From: JAJDXW01 sp965214795
GTDB lineage: Bacteria; Pseudomonadota; Gammaproteobacteria; HK1
Direction: 5' to 3'
Length of the DNA: 64,000 bases
Assembly (NCBI GenBank): GCA_965214795.1
Contig: OZ243976.1
Span: 868,001 to 932,000, forward strand
Shown: positions 43,478 to 51,044 of the stretch, one piece after another
Numbering within the stretch: the first letter of the stretch is position 1
How the letters are laid out: the number at the start of each line of letters is the position of its first letter
Made by a program: the position numbers and the translations under genes
The notes under the pieces: generated by a model
Seen by the model: the letters and a program-made list of their open reading frames with translations, nothing else
Told to the model about the DNA's origin: nothing
Database searches by the model: none

Positions 43478-44491
43478 ATGGCCGCCGCACCGATCCTCGA
43501 GGTCGAGAGCCTCAGCGTCTCCATCCCGGTGCCCGCCGGAACCCTTCACCCCGTGCAGGAGGTCGGCTTCCGGGTGACGCGGGGACACACCCTCGCCATC
43601 GTCGGCGAGTCGGGGTGCGGAAAGTCCCTCACCTCGCTCGCCCTCATGAACCTGCTGCCGCCGCGGGCCGAGCGCACCGCCGGCCGGCTCGCGCTCGAAG
43701 GCCAGGACCTGCTCGGGCTGTCGGAGCGGGAGATGTCGGACATCCGGGGGAACCGGATGAGCATGATCTTCCAGGAACCCATGACCTCGCTGAACCCCGC
43801 CTACACCGTCGGCGACCAGCTCGTCGAAGCCGAGCGGCGCCACCGGCGGACGAGGGCGGCGGCGGCCCGGGAACGGGCGGTGTGGCTGCTCGAGAAAGTG
43901 GGCATCACCGGGGCGGAGGGGCGGTTGCGGCAGTATCCGCACCAGCTCTCCGGCGGGCTCCGGCAACGGGTGATGATCGCGATGGCCCTGATGTGCGAGC
44001 CCGAGCTCATCATCGCGGACGAGCCGACCACCGCCCTCGACGTCACCATCCAGGCGCAGATCCTGCACCTCCTCGCCGATCTGCAGCGGGAGTTCGAGAC
44101 GGGGCTGATCCTGATTACCCACGACCTCGGGGTGGTCGCCCGGCTCTGCGACCGGGTGGCGGTCATGTACGCGGGCCAGATCGTCGAGGAGGGCACCGCG
44201 CACCAGATCTTCCGGACCCCCGCCCACCCCTACACGCGGGGGCTCCTCGAGTGCATCCCGATCCCCGGGAAGACTCGCCGCGGGGCGCACCTCGGCACGA
44301 TTCCGGGCATCGTGCCGTCGCTCGTCGGCAGCATGCAGGGCTGTCATTTCGCCGACCGCTGCCCGCAGGAGAGCGCGGCCTGCCGGGCCGGGCCGATCGC
44401 CTTTCGTGACGGGCCGGAGCCGGGGCATCGCTACCGGTGCATCCTTCCTCCGGGGAGGGCCGGCGGGGGCGGTCCGGAGCCGGCCCGATGA
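43478..44491 (+). CDS. Dipeptide-type ABC ATPase (DppD-like)
   Basis: ATP-binding subunit of 337 residues. Walker A GESGCGKSLTS, Q-loop MIFQEPMTSLNP, signature LSGGLRQRVMIAMAL, Walker B IADEPTTALDV and switch ILITHDLGVV are all complete. The C-terminal oligopeptide-ATPase domain has the cysteine set that binds a 4Fe-4S cluster in DppD/OppD proteins (CIPIPGK, GCHFADRCPQESAACRAG). The stop overlaps the start of the DppF-like ATPase (ATGA), so the two are made together. Confidence 0.95.
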   Translation: MAAAPILEVESLSVSIPVPAGTLHPVQEVGFRVTRGHTLAIVGESGCGKSLTSLALMNLLPPRAERTAGRLALEGQDLLGLSEREMSDIRGNRMSMIFQEPMTSLNPAYTVGDQLVEAERRHRRTRAAAARERAVWLLEKVGITGAEGRLRQYPHQLSGGLRQRVMIAMALMCEPELIIADEPTTALDVTIQAQILHLLADLQREFETGLILITHDLGVVARLCDRVAVMYAGQIVEEGTAHQIFRTPAHPYTRGLLECIPIPGKTRRGAHLGTIPGIVPSLVGSMQGCHFADRCPQESAACRAGPIAFRDGPEPGHRYRCILPPGRAGGGGPEPAR

Positions 44492-45474
44492 GCGGGGCGG
44501 CCCTCGTCGAGGCCCGGGAGGTCAGTTGCGCCTTCATGGTCTCGGGCGGCTTCATGAAGCGCAAGCGCCGGCTGCGGGCGGTGAGCCGCGTCAGCCTGCG
44601 GATCGGGCCGGGCGAGGTGATGGCCCTGGTCGGCGAGTCCGGCTGCGGCAAGACGACGCTCGCGAAGATGATGATGGGCCTCATCGCGCCGAGCGAGGGA
44701 ACGATCGAGATCGGCGGGCGGCCGATCGCCTCCCTGACCCGCATGGAGATCGCGCGCAGCGTGCAGCCGATCTTCCAGGACCCCTACTCCTCGCTCAACC
44801 CGCGCCGCTCGGTGGGTTCCATCGTGACCCAGCCGCTCAGGGTGCAGAGCGACCCGGAGCCGGGCACCTGGCGGCGCCGGGCCGAGGAGATGATGGAGCT
44901 CGTGGGGCTCCCGCGGCGACTCTTCAATCACTACCCAGGCCAGTTGTCCGGCGGGCAACGGCAGCGGGTCGCGATCGCCCGCGCGCTCGTCAACCGCCCG
45001 CTAATGGTCATCTGCGACGAGCCGACCTCGGCTCTCGACGTGTCCGTGCAGTCGCAGATCCTGAACCTCATGCAGGATCTGCGTTCCGAACTCGGGCTGA
45101 CCTACCTGCTGATCAGCCACAACCTCGCGGCCGTCGAGCACATGGCGTCGCGGGTCGCGGTCATGTACCTCGGCCGCATCGTCGAGGAAGCGGAGACCGG
45201 AAGCCTCTTCGACTCTCCCCGCCACCCGTACTCGGAAGCCCTGCTCGGGTCGGTGCTCACCCCGGATCCGGCCCTCGGAATTCCCGACACCCACCTCGGA
45301 GCGAGCTATCCGGACCCGCTGGACGTGCCGCCGGGATGCTCGTTCCACCCCCGTTGCGCGAAGTCGATGCCGGGCTGCTCGGTCCGGGCGCCGCGCCGCG
45401 TCCCGGTGCCGGGAGGGGGTGCCGTGGCCTGCCATCTCCACGACGATGGAGCCGCAACCGATCCCGTGCCGTGA
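44488..45474 (+). CDS. Dipeptide-type ABC ATPase (DppF-like)
   Basis: Second ATP-binding subunit, 328 residues, starting MSGAALVEAREV at ATG 44488 inside the DppD stop. Walker A GESGCGKTTLAKM, Q-loop PIFQDPYSSLNPRRSV, signature LSGGQRQRVAIARAL, Walker B ICDEPTSALDV and switch YLLISHNLAAVEHM are intact; the C-terminal part keeps the Cys-containing GCSFHPRCAKSMPGCSV segment. Last gene of the importer. Together with the receptor and two permeases it makes a complete five-part system. Confidence 0.95.
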   Translation: MSGAALVEAREVSCAFMVSGGFMKRKRRLRAVSRVSLRIGPGEVMALVGESGCGKTTLAKMMMGLIAPSEGTIEIGGRPIASLTRMEIARSVQPIFQDPYSSLNPRRSVGSIVTQPLRVQSDPEPGTWRRRAEEMMELVGLPRRLFNHYPGQLSGGQRQRVAIARALVNRPLMVICDEPTSALDVSVQSQILNLMQDLRSELGLTYLLISHNLAAVEHMASRVAVMYLGRIVEEAETGSLFDSPRHPYSEALLGSVLTPDPALGIPDTHLGASYPDPLDVPPGCSFHPRCAKSMPGCSVRAPRRVPVPGGGAVACHLHDDGAATDPVP

Positions 45475-45825
45475 GCGCGCCGTTCCGAAGCGCGGAACGA
45501 CATCGGGTGTCCGCTCGCTCCGATGCAGGCATCGGGCGCGGACCCGTCGAATGAACGATCGATCGTCGGTCGAGACCGGATCCGGTGGGTCCGAAGCATC
45601 ACGATCCTCTCCCGATGATGCCCCGTTCCCGACCCCTTCAGGCTCACCTCACGTCGGATCAGGCGCCCCCCTTCAGGCTCAGGTGTCATTTGGACAAGGC
45701 TTCGGGTACTGATCCTTCCATTACCGTTCTAGAATGCCTCCCCGAACCACACTTACGGGGCCATTCCACAACCGCCCGCCGCCTTGGCCGCGGACCATGG
45801 AACGTGCGCCACCCGGAGAAAGACC
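45475..45825. other. Intergenic region upstream of the glycine-zipper lipoprotein
   Basis: No gene seen. CCCTTCAGGCTCA occurs twice, about 33 bp apart (near 45635 and 45669), and the stretch 45685-45730 is lower in GC and may hold the promoter for the lipoprotein gene. Confidence 0.4.
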
Positions 45826-46341
45826 ATGAACCAGACAGCAAGACCCCGTGCCCGGAAGCTCGCCGCCGGGCTCCTCATCGCCGCTCTCGGCCCCGCCCTG
45901 GCCCTGTCGGGCTGCACCACCATGAGCGAGAACGAGACGGCCGGCACCATCATCGGCGGGGTTGCCGGCGCGGTCGTCGGAAACCGGTTCGGCAAGGGGT
46001 CCGGCAGGACTGCGGCCACCGCGCTCGGGGCGGTCATCGGCGCGACCGCCGGACGCAACGTCGGCCGGTCCCTCGACACGACGTCGCGCCAGCGAGCTGG
46101 CGCGGCCGCCCACGAAGCCCTCGAGACCGCCGACGTCGGAGAGCCGATCAGGTGGGAAAACCCGGACAACGTGGACGGTCCGGCGTACGGATCGGCCACG
46201 GTCACCCGCCAGGGGGCCGACAGCGAAGGCCGCACGTGCCGCGAGTTCCAGCAGACCGTGATCATCGGGGGCCGGGAGGAACAGTCCTACGGGACCGCCT
46301 GCCGCGACGATAACGGAGACTGGAAGATCGTCTCCTCCTGA
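45826..46341 (+). CDS. Glycine-zipper outer membrane lipoprotein (17-kDa antigen-like)
   Basis: Lipoprotein of 171 residues. The signal peptide (KLAAGLLIAALGPALALSGC) ends in a lipobox LSGC. A glycine-zipper 2TM segment follows (AGTIIGGVAGAVVGNRFGKG, TALGAVIGATAGRNVG), then a C-terminal domain with a Cys pair (RTCREFQQTV, YGTACRDDNGDWKI) typical of the Rickettsia 17-kDa surface antigen/SlyB-like family. It probably sits in the outer membrane and helps maintain its integrity. GGAGAA upstream of ATG. Confidence 0.9.
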   Translation: MNQTARPRARKLAAGLLIAALGPALALSGCTTMSENETAGTIIGGVAGAVVGNRFGKGSGRTAATALGAVIGATAGRNVGRSLDTTSRQRAGAAAHEALETADVGEPIRWENPDNVDGPAYGSATVTRQGADSEGRTCREFQQTVIIGGREEQSYGTACRDDNGDWKIVSS

Positions 46342-46449
46342 CCCGCCGCCTGCCGGCCCCGCCCGGGAAGTCCGGCGTCGGCCGGACTCCCCGCCCCCGG
46401 GGTTCCTGCAAGCCGTTCCTGCAAACCTTCGCGGAGGGCAGGGAAGCCC

Positions 46450-46671
46450 GTGCCGAGGATGGAGCGGAGCTGCGACTACGCGAGCTACCGCCCGGGGAAC
46501 CACGCGTTCGGCCCGAGGCTCGAGTGGCAGCGGAACGTGTGGCACATCCCCGAATTCGCGGAGAAGTCCTCCCGACCGGAACGCAACCACCGGGATCGCG
46601 AAGGGTCCGCCTCTCGGCCGGGAGTACTTCCGTGCGCTCGCGAAGCGGCGGTGAACGCCGGCCACCTACGG
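46450..46671 (+). pseudogene. Fragment of a second copy of the ABC solute-binding protein gene
   Basis: DYASYRPGNHAFGPRLEWQR and NVWHIPEF copy the C-terminal part of the receptor encoded at 24865-26331 (there DYASYRPWNHAFGPALQWQR, DVWHIPEF). DNA similarity is strong over about 46474-46562, and the final AGHLR corresponds to the receptor's terminal AGHIE, so the end of the gene is retained with internal loss. No start or upstream part remains. It indicates a lost paralogous transporter operon or a local duplication. Confidence 0.75.
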
Positions 46672-46694
46672 ACCGACCCTTCCGCGCAGGTCCG

Positions 46695-47198
46695 TCAACC
46701 CCTGCGCCGACTGCCGAGGGTGGCGAGCTTGTTGCCGAAGGCCTTCGCCACGAGCGGGTCCACGAAGGGGCTCGGGTCGCCATTCATCATCGCGATCTCG
46801 CGCACGAGGGTCGAGGACACGTATCCGAACATCTCGTCGGCGGGAAGAAACAGGGTCTCGAGGTCTTCGAACATCTTGTGGTTCATGTTGGCGAGCTGAA
46901 GCTCGTACTCGAAGTCGGAAACCGCACGCAGCCCCCTCACCACGATGTGAGCCTTTCTGCGCGCCGCGAAGTGCACCAGAAGCCCCTCGAACGATTCGAC
47001 GGCCACGTTGTCGAACTTCTCCAGCACATCGGAGGCGAGCCCGACCCGCTCCCCCAGGGAGAAGCACGGGTTCTTGCCGGCGCTCGCGGCGACCGCGACG
47101 ATGACCCGGTCGAACAGGCGCGAAGCGCGCTGGATGAGATCGGTATGGCCGTTGTGGATGGGATCGAACGTGCCGGGATATACCGCCACCTTTTCCAT
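46695..47198 (-). CDS. coaD: Phosphopantetheine adenylyltransferase
   Basis: Penultimate enzyme of coenzyme A synthesis: 4'-phosphopantetheine + ATP to dephospho-CoA. It has 167 residues, normal for the family, with the nucleotidyltransferase GTFDPIHNGHTDLI (HxGH motif), GLRAVSDFEYELQLANMN and the C-terminal SSTLVREIA. Start ATG 47198 (MEKVAVYPGTFDP). It lies 36 bp downstream of rsmD on the same strand; rsmD-coaD is a common gammaproteobacterial arrangement. Confidence 0.97.
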   Translation of the reverse strand: MEKVAVYPGTFDPIHNGHTDLIQRASRLFDRVIVAVAASAGKNPCFSLGERVGLASDVLEKFDNVAVESFEGLLVHFAARRKAHIVVRGLRAVSDFEYELQLANMNHKMFEDLETLFLPADEMFGYVSSTLVREIAMMNGDPSPFVDPLVAKAFGNKLATLGSRRRG

Positions 47199-47234
47199 GA
47201 TGCTGAAGGGTCCTTGCGCGCCGGGGGATCTGCC

Positions 47235-47807
47235 TCAATCACGGGCAGCGAGATAATAGCGCACGTCCCCGGCCCGGCCGGACTTGAGGAGGGTCCACCC
47301 GGCCGGGAGATCGGGGGGGGGCCGGCGGCGCGCGACCTCGAACCAGACCCGGGCGGCCGGGGCCAGCCAGCCGTGCTCCGCGAGACGGGAGGCGGCCTCG
47401 CGGTGTACTTCGAGATGCCGCGGCGGGTCGACGAACACGATGTCGAAAAGGGCGGTGCCGGCGCCGGCGCGAGGGCGGGCGAGCCAGTCGAGGGCGTCCG
47501 CCTCGACCACGTTGACACCTTGCGCCGCGCCAAGCCGCTCGCATTCGTCGCGGAGCCGGGCGCACACCACCCGGCTGCGGTCCACGAGCACCGCGTGGTC
47601 GGCGCCCCGGGAGACCGCCTCGAAGCCGAGCGCGCCGCTTCCCGCGAAGAGGTCGAGGCACCGTGCTCCGGGCAAGTCGGGAGCGAGCCAGTTGAACAGG
47701 GTCTCGCGCACCCGGTCGGGGGTAGGACGCACGTCGGGTTCGTCCTCGACGACGAGCCGGCGCCCGCGCCAGTGTCCCGCGATGATCCGCACGCGACCGA
47801 CCGCCAT
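47235..47807 (-). CDS. rsmD: 16S rRNA (guanine966-N2)-methyltransferase RsmD
   Basis: Methylates N2 of G966 in 16S rRNA with SAM. It has 190 residues, with the start VRIIAGHWRGRRL, VRPTPDRVRETLFNWL, the SAM loop LDLFAGSGALGFEAVSRGA and the catalytic VFVDPP (DPPY-type motif, here followed by R). It is divergent from ftsY with only 29 bp between the assumed starts, the conserved gammaproteobacterial order. Downstream is coaD. Confidence 0.96.
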   Translation of the reverse strand: MAVGRVRIIAGHWRGRRLVVEDEPDVRPTPDRVRETLFNWLAPDLPGARCLDLFAGSGALGFEAVSRGADHAVLVDRSRVVCARLRDECERLGAAQGVNVVEADALDWLARPRAGAGTALFDIVFVDPPRHLEVHREAASRLAEHGWLAPAARVWFEVARRRPPPDLPAGWTLLKSGRAGDVRYYLAARD

Positions 47808-47836
47808 TCTTCGCCTACACTTCCCGCCCTGCTTCG

Positions 47837-48913
47837 ATGCCCGCCCCGGTCACCGGACCCGTGGCGCTCATCCGACCCGCTGCGACCGATCGACCCCGCC
47901 CGCTCAGCCGAACTGCCGCGATCATGCCGACCACGACCACCCGCGACGATCGCCCTGCCGTCGCCTCCCGACCCGGAATCTTCGGCCGCCTTCGCGCTGC
48001 CCTGCGGCGGACCCGGGAGAACCTCTCGAGCGGGCTCGCGGAACTGTTCTCCCGAGGGCGGAAGATCGATGCCGCGCTCATTGACGAGGTGGAAGAGCTC
48101 CTCCTCGGAGCCGATGTCGGGGTGGACCTGACGGAGCGCATAGTGGCCGACCTCCGTGATCGGCTCAAGCGGCGGCGGCTCGCGGACGGGACGGCGGTGC
48201 TCGATGCGTTGCGCGAGCACATGGTGCGGGCACTCGAGCCGCTGGCCTTCCGTTGCGAGATCGCCCCCCCCTCGTCACTGGAGCGGCCCTTCGTGGTACT
48301 GGTGGTCGGCGTGAACGGCGTCGGGAAGACGACCACCGCCGGCAAGCTCGCGCACCGGTTCGGCGAGGACGGATACTCGGTGATGCTGGCGGCGGGCGAC
48401 ACGTTCCGCGCCGCCGCGATCGACCAGATCAAGGTCTGGGGGGAGCGCAACCGCGTCCCGGTCATCGCTCAGCGGCCGGGGGCGGACTCGGCCGCGGTGG
48501 TCTTCGACGCCCTGCAAGCGGCGACCGCCCGGTCCGCAAACGTCCTTATCGCCGACACCGCGGGCCGGCTGCACACCAAGACGGGGCTCATGGAGGAGCT
48601 CGCGAAGGTGCGCCGGGTGCTCGGCCGGATCGACCCCGCCGCCCCCCACGAGACGCTTCTGGTGCTCGACGCGACCACCGGACAGAACGGGCTCGTCCAG
48701 GCGCGCCGGTTCACCGAGGCGGTTCAGGTGAGCGGGCTCGCGGTCACCAAGCTCGACGGCACCGCGCGGGGTGGGGTGCTCTTCGCGATCGCCCGGGAGC
48801 TTGCCATCCCCATCCGGTACATCGGGGTCGGAGAAGGCATCGACGACCTCCGGGACTTCGTCGCGGCCGACTTCGTGGACGCCCTCCTCGCCCGCGCCCC
48901 GGGCGAGGACTGA
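47837..48913 (+). CDS. ftsY: Signal recognition particle receptor FtsY
   Basis: SRP-receptor GTPase that docks ribosome-nascent-chain complexes at the inner membrane. NG domain motifs: G1 VVGVNGVGKTTTAGKLA, the I-box AGDTFRAAAIDQ, G3 DTAGRLHTKTGLM, G4 TKLDGTARGG and the closing RYIGVGEGIDDLRDF. The acidic A domain found in E. coli is short here; the N-terminus is basic (GIFGRLRAALRRTRENLSSG), probably a membrane-binding helix. Start uncertain: ATG 47837 or ATG 47924, both without a strong ribosome site. Confidence 0.96.
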   Translation: MPAPVTGPVALIRPAATDRPRPLSRTAAIMPTTTTRDDRPAVASRPGIFGRLRAALRRTRENLSSGLAELFSRGRKIDAALIDEVEELLLGADVGVDLTERIVADLRDRLKRRRLADGTAVLDALREHMVRALEPLAFRCEIAPPSSLERPFVVLVVGVNGVGKTTTAGKLAHRFGEDGYSVMLAAGDTFRAAAIDQIKVWGERNRVPVIAQRPGADSAAVVFDALQAATARSANVLIADTAGRLHTKTGLMEELAKVRRVLGRIDPAAPHETLLVLDATTGQNGLVQARRFTEAVQVSGLAVTKLDGTARGGVLFAIARELAIPIRYIGVGEGIDDLRDFVAADFVDALLARAPGED

Positions 48914-49063
48914 CGAGGCTTCGCCTCGGACCGACGAGGCATGTGGTGCGCCTTCGGACAAGCCGCGCAAAACTCGACTCGACTGTAAGGACGACGGCGC
49001 CTCGGAGAGTCTGGGCGCGTCGCGGCGCCCCGGCGGTGCCCGCTATACCGTAGGGTGCTGCCC

Positions 49064-49232
49064 AGGGCGCGTTCACACTAATGGGTCTGAAGATCTCAAG
49101 TTTTCGGGTTCAAAATGCCTGTGGAATCAAGCGATGGATTCCCGCCCCCGTTTTCACGAGGGCGGGAATCCACTTCTGCCAACGAACCCCGAAACTCGAT
49201 CTCCATTAGACCCATCAGTGTGAACACGCCCT
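49064..49232. mobile_element. 169-bp MITE-like element with 25-bp inverted ends and inner hairpin
   Basis: Left end AGGGCGCGTTCACACTAATG(GGTCT) and right end, read inward, AGGGCGTGTTCACACTGATG(GGTCT) match at 23 of 25 positions. Inside, GGATTCCCGCCC and GGGCGGGAATCC (49136-49171) form a second hairpin of the widespread GGATTCCCGC type. No coding capacity. No target duplication found at these borders. Lies 21 bp upstream of the chaC-like start, within the otherwise empty 48914-49252 gap. Confidence 0.85.
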
Positions 49233-49252
49233 AATCACTCGTTTCTCCCTGC

Positions 49253-49783
49253 ATGTCCGAACGCTGGCTCTTCGGCTACGGCTCTCTCATCTGGCGTCCC
49301 GACTTCCCGCACCACGAGGCGCGGGTCGCGCGGGTGGATGGGTGGGTGCGGCGGTTCTGGCAGGGTTCGCACGACCACCGGGGCGTGCCCGACGCGCCGG
49401 GTCGGGTGGTCACCCTGGTGCCCGAGCCGGACGGTCATGTCGAGGGACTTGCATTCCGGACGGACGACGACGCGAATATCTTCGAGCGCCTGGACCACCG
49501 CGAGAAGAACGGCTACGGGCTGACGGACGTCCGGCTTCGATTCCGCGACGGCAGTGAGACCGAGGGCTGCGTCTATATCGCGCCACGGGACAACCATGCC
49601 TTCCTCGGCCCGGCGTCCCTCGAGGCGATGGCCGCCCAGATTGCACGGTGCGCCGGCCCGAGCGGGACGAACCTCGACTACGTGCTCCGCCTCGCGGAGG
49701 CGCTTCGCACGCACGCCATCGACGACCCTCACGTCTTCGAGCTCGAACACCGCGTGCGGGGCACCTCGCCCGATCGCTGCTGA
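49253..49783 (+). CDS. ChaC-like gamma-glutamylcyclotransferase
   Basis: Glutathione-degrading enzyme family (ChaC): gamma-glutamyl peptide to 5-oxoproline plus free amino acid. The substrate-binding loop WLFGYGSLIWRPDF (YGSL motif, residues 9-12) and the catalytic Glu in LDHREKNGY (about residue 84) are conserved; LDYVLRLAEALRTHAIDDPH is typical of the C-terminus. Size (176 residues) is normal. Cytoplasmic. It lies immediately downstream of the 169-bp repeat element, which may carry its promoter. Confidence 0.92.
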   Translation: MSERWLFGYGSLIWRPDFPHHEARVARVDGWVRRFWQGSHDHRGVPDAPGRVVTLVPEPDGHVEGLAFRTDDDANIFERLDHREKNGYGLTDVRLRFRDGSETEGCVYIAPRDNHAFLGPASLEAMAAQIARCAGPSGTNLDYVLRLAEALRTHAIDDPHVFELEHRVRGTSPDRC

Positions 49784-49859
49784 CCGGAGGGCGTGGGCGC
49801 GAGTCGGCTTTCGGACTGCCGGCGTTGCTCCCCTGCCCTGCGGCGGGCCGAGGCTGACG

Positions 49860-49886
49860 CTGGCACTCTCTCCCGGAGAGTGCTAA
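49860..49886 (+). promoter_or_regulatory. CIRCE-like HrcA operator overlapping the rpoH promoter
   Basis: CTGGCACTC, nine spacer bases, then GAGTGCTAA. The CIRCE consensus is TTAGCACTC-N9-GAGTGCTAA; the right arm is perfect and the left matches at 7 of 9. A sigma70-like -35 (CTGGCA 49860-49865) and -10 (TAAACT 49884-49889) with an 18-bp spacer overlap it. It ends 37 bp before the rpoH ATG. Confidence 0.8.
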
Positions 49887-49923
49887 ACTTCGCCCACGCA
49901 CTCACCAAAGGCACTTCAACGCC

Positions 49924-50772
49924 ATGGGCAATGCACTGGAACGTTCGCTCGCAGTCCCGTCGGGGGGCGGCCTCGAGGCGTATCTCCAGGCGGTGCACAC
50001 CATCCCCCTGCTCTCCGAGGACGAGGAGCGCCAGCTCGCCGAGCAATACCGCGACCACGAGGACCTGGATGCAGCCCGGCGCCTGGTCCTTTCACATCTT
50101 CGCTTCGTCGCCCGCGTCGCACGCGGGTACTCCGGCTACGGCCTGCCGCAGGCCGACCTCATCCAGGAAGGCAACGTCGGGCTCATGAAGGCGGTCAAGC
50201 GCTTCGATCCGACGCTCGGCGTCCGGCTCGTCTCCTTCGCGGTCCACTGGATCCGGGCCGAGATCCACGAATACATCCTGCGCAACTGGCGGATCGTCAA
50301 GGTCGCGACTACCAAGGCCCAGCGCAAGCTCTTCTTCAATCTGCGCAGCGCGAAGAAGCGCCTCGGCTGGATGAACCACCAGGAAGTGGAGGCGGTCGCG
50401 GCGGACCTCGGCGTGCCCTCGCGCACCGTGCTCGAGATGGAGCAGCGGCTGCACGCCCGCGACGCCTCCTTCGACCTTCCGGTGGGCGCGGACGACGATC
50501 TGCCCGCTCCGTCCGGATGGATCGAGGATCGCCGCTTCGAGCCGGAGCAGCAGGTGGAGGCGGAAGAGTGGGAGGCGAGCTCGACCCGTTCGCTCTACGA
50601 AGCCCTGGAGACCCTCGACGACCGCAGCCGGTCCATCTTGACCCGGCGGTGGCTCGCGGAGGAGAAGGCCACCCTTCAGGAGCTCGCCGACGAGTACGGC
50701 GTGTCAGCGGAGCGGATCCGGCAGATCGAGAAGAATGCCATGAAGAAGCTGCGGGGCCGGATCGAAGCCTGA
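49924..50772 (+). CDS. rpoH: RNA polymerase heat-shock sigma factor RpoH (sigma32)
   Basis: Alternative sigma factor for heat-shock genes. Region 2 is FVARVARGYSGYGLPQADLIQEGNVGLMKAVKRFDPTLG (split at conserved points: LPQADLIQEGNVGLM, KRFDP), followed by FAVHWIRAEIHEYILRNWRIVK. The RpoH-specific box QRKLFFNLRS lies at about residues 133-142. Region 4 has LQELADEYGVSAERIRQIEKNAMKKLRG (helix-turn-helix, here in two parts). It has 282 residues, normal. A CIRCE-like operator overlaps its putative promoter, suggesting repression by HrcA in addition to usual control. Confidence 0.97.
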   Translation: MGNALERSLAVPSGGGLEAYLQAVHTIPLLSEDEERQLAEQYRDHEDLDAARRLVLSHLRFVARVARGYSGYGLPQADLIQEGNVGLMKAVKRFDPTLGVRLVSFAVHWIRAEIHEYILRNWRIVKVATTKAQRKLFFNLRSAKKRLGWMNHQEVEAVAADLGVPSRTVLEMEQRLHARDASFDLPVGADDDLPAPSGWIEDRRFEPEQQVEAEEWEASSTRSLYEALETLDDRSRSILTRRWLAEEKATLQELADEYGVSAERIRQIEKNAMKKLRGRIEA

Positions 50773-51044
50773 GCCCCGCTCCGCGCCCATCCGTTCACGC
50801 CGCGCTCCCGGACGGACGCGCCGGGACCGGATCGGGCCGCCGGGGCCGGGCCGGATCGACGGGCCGGTCGGTCAAGTCGCTTCCGGCTCCCTCGCGGGCA
50901 GGGGGCGGCCGGAACGCGGGCCTGCCCGCGGCCGAGGACGCAAGGCCCGGCAGGGGCGAAACCACCTTGGGGGCATCGCGCACGGCGCTTGCGGCCACCG
51001 CCCCGATGACATAGAAAGGGGCGGTCTCTCCGGGGGCCTCACCC

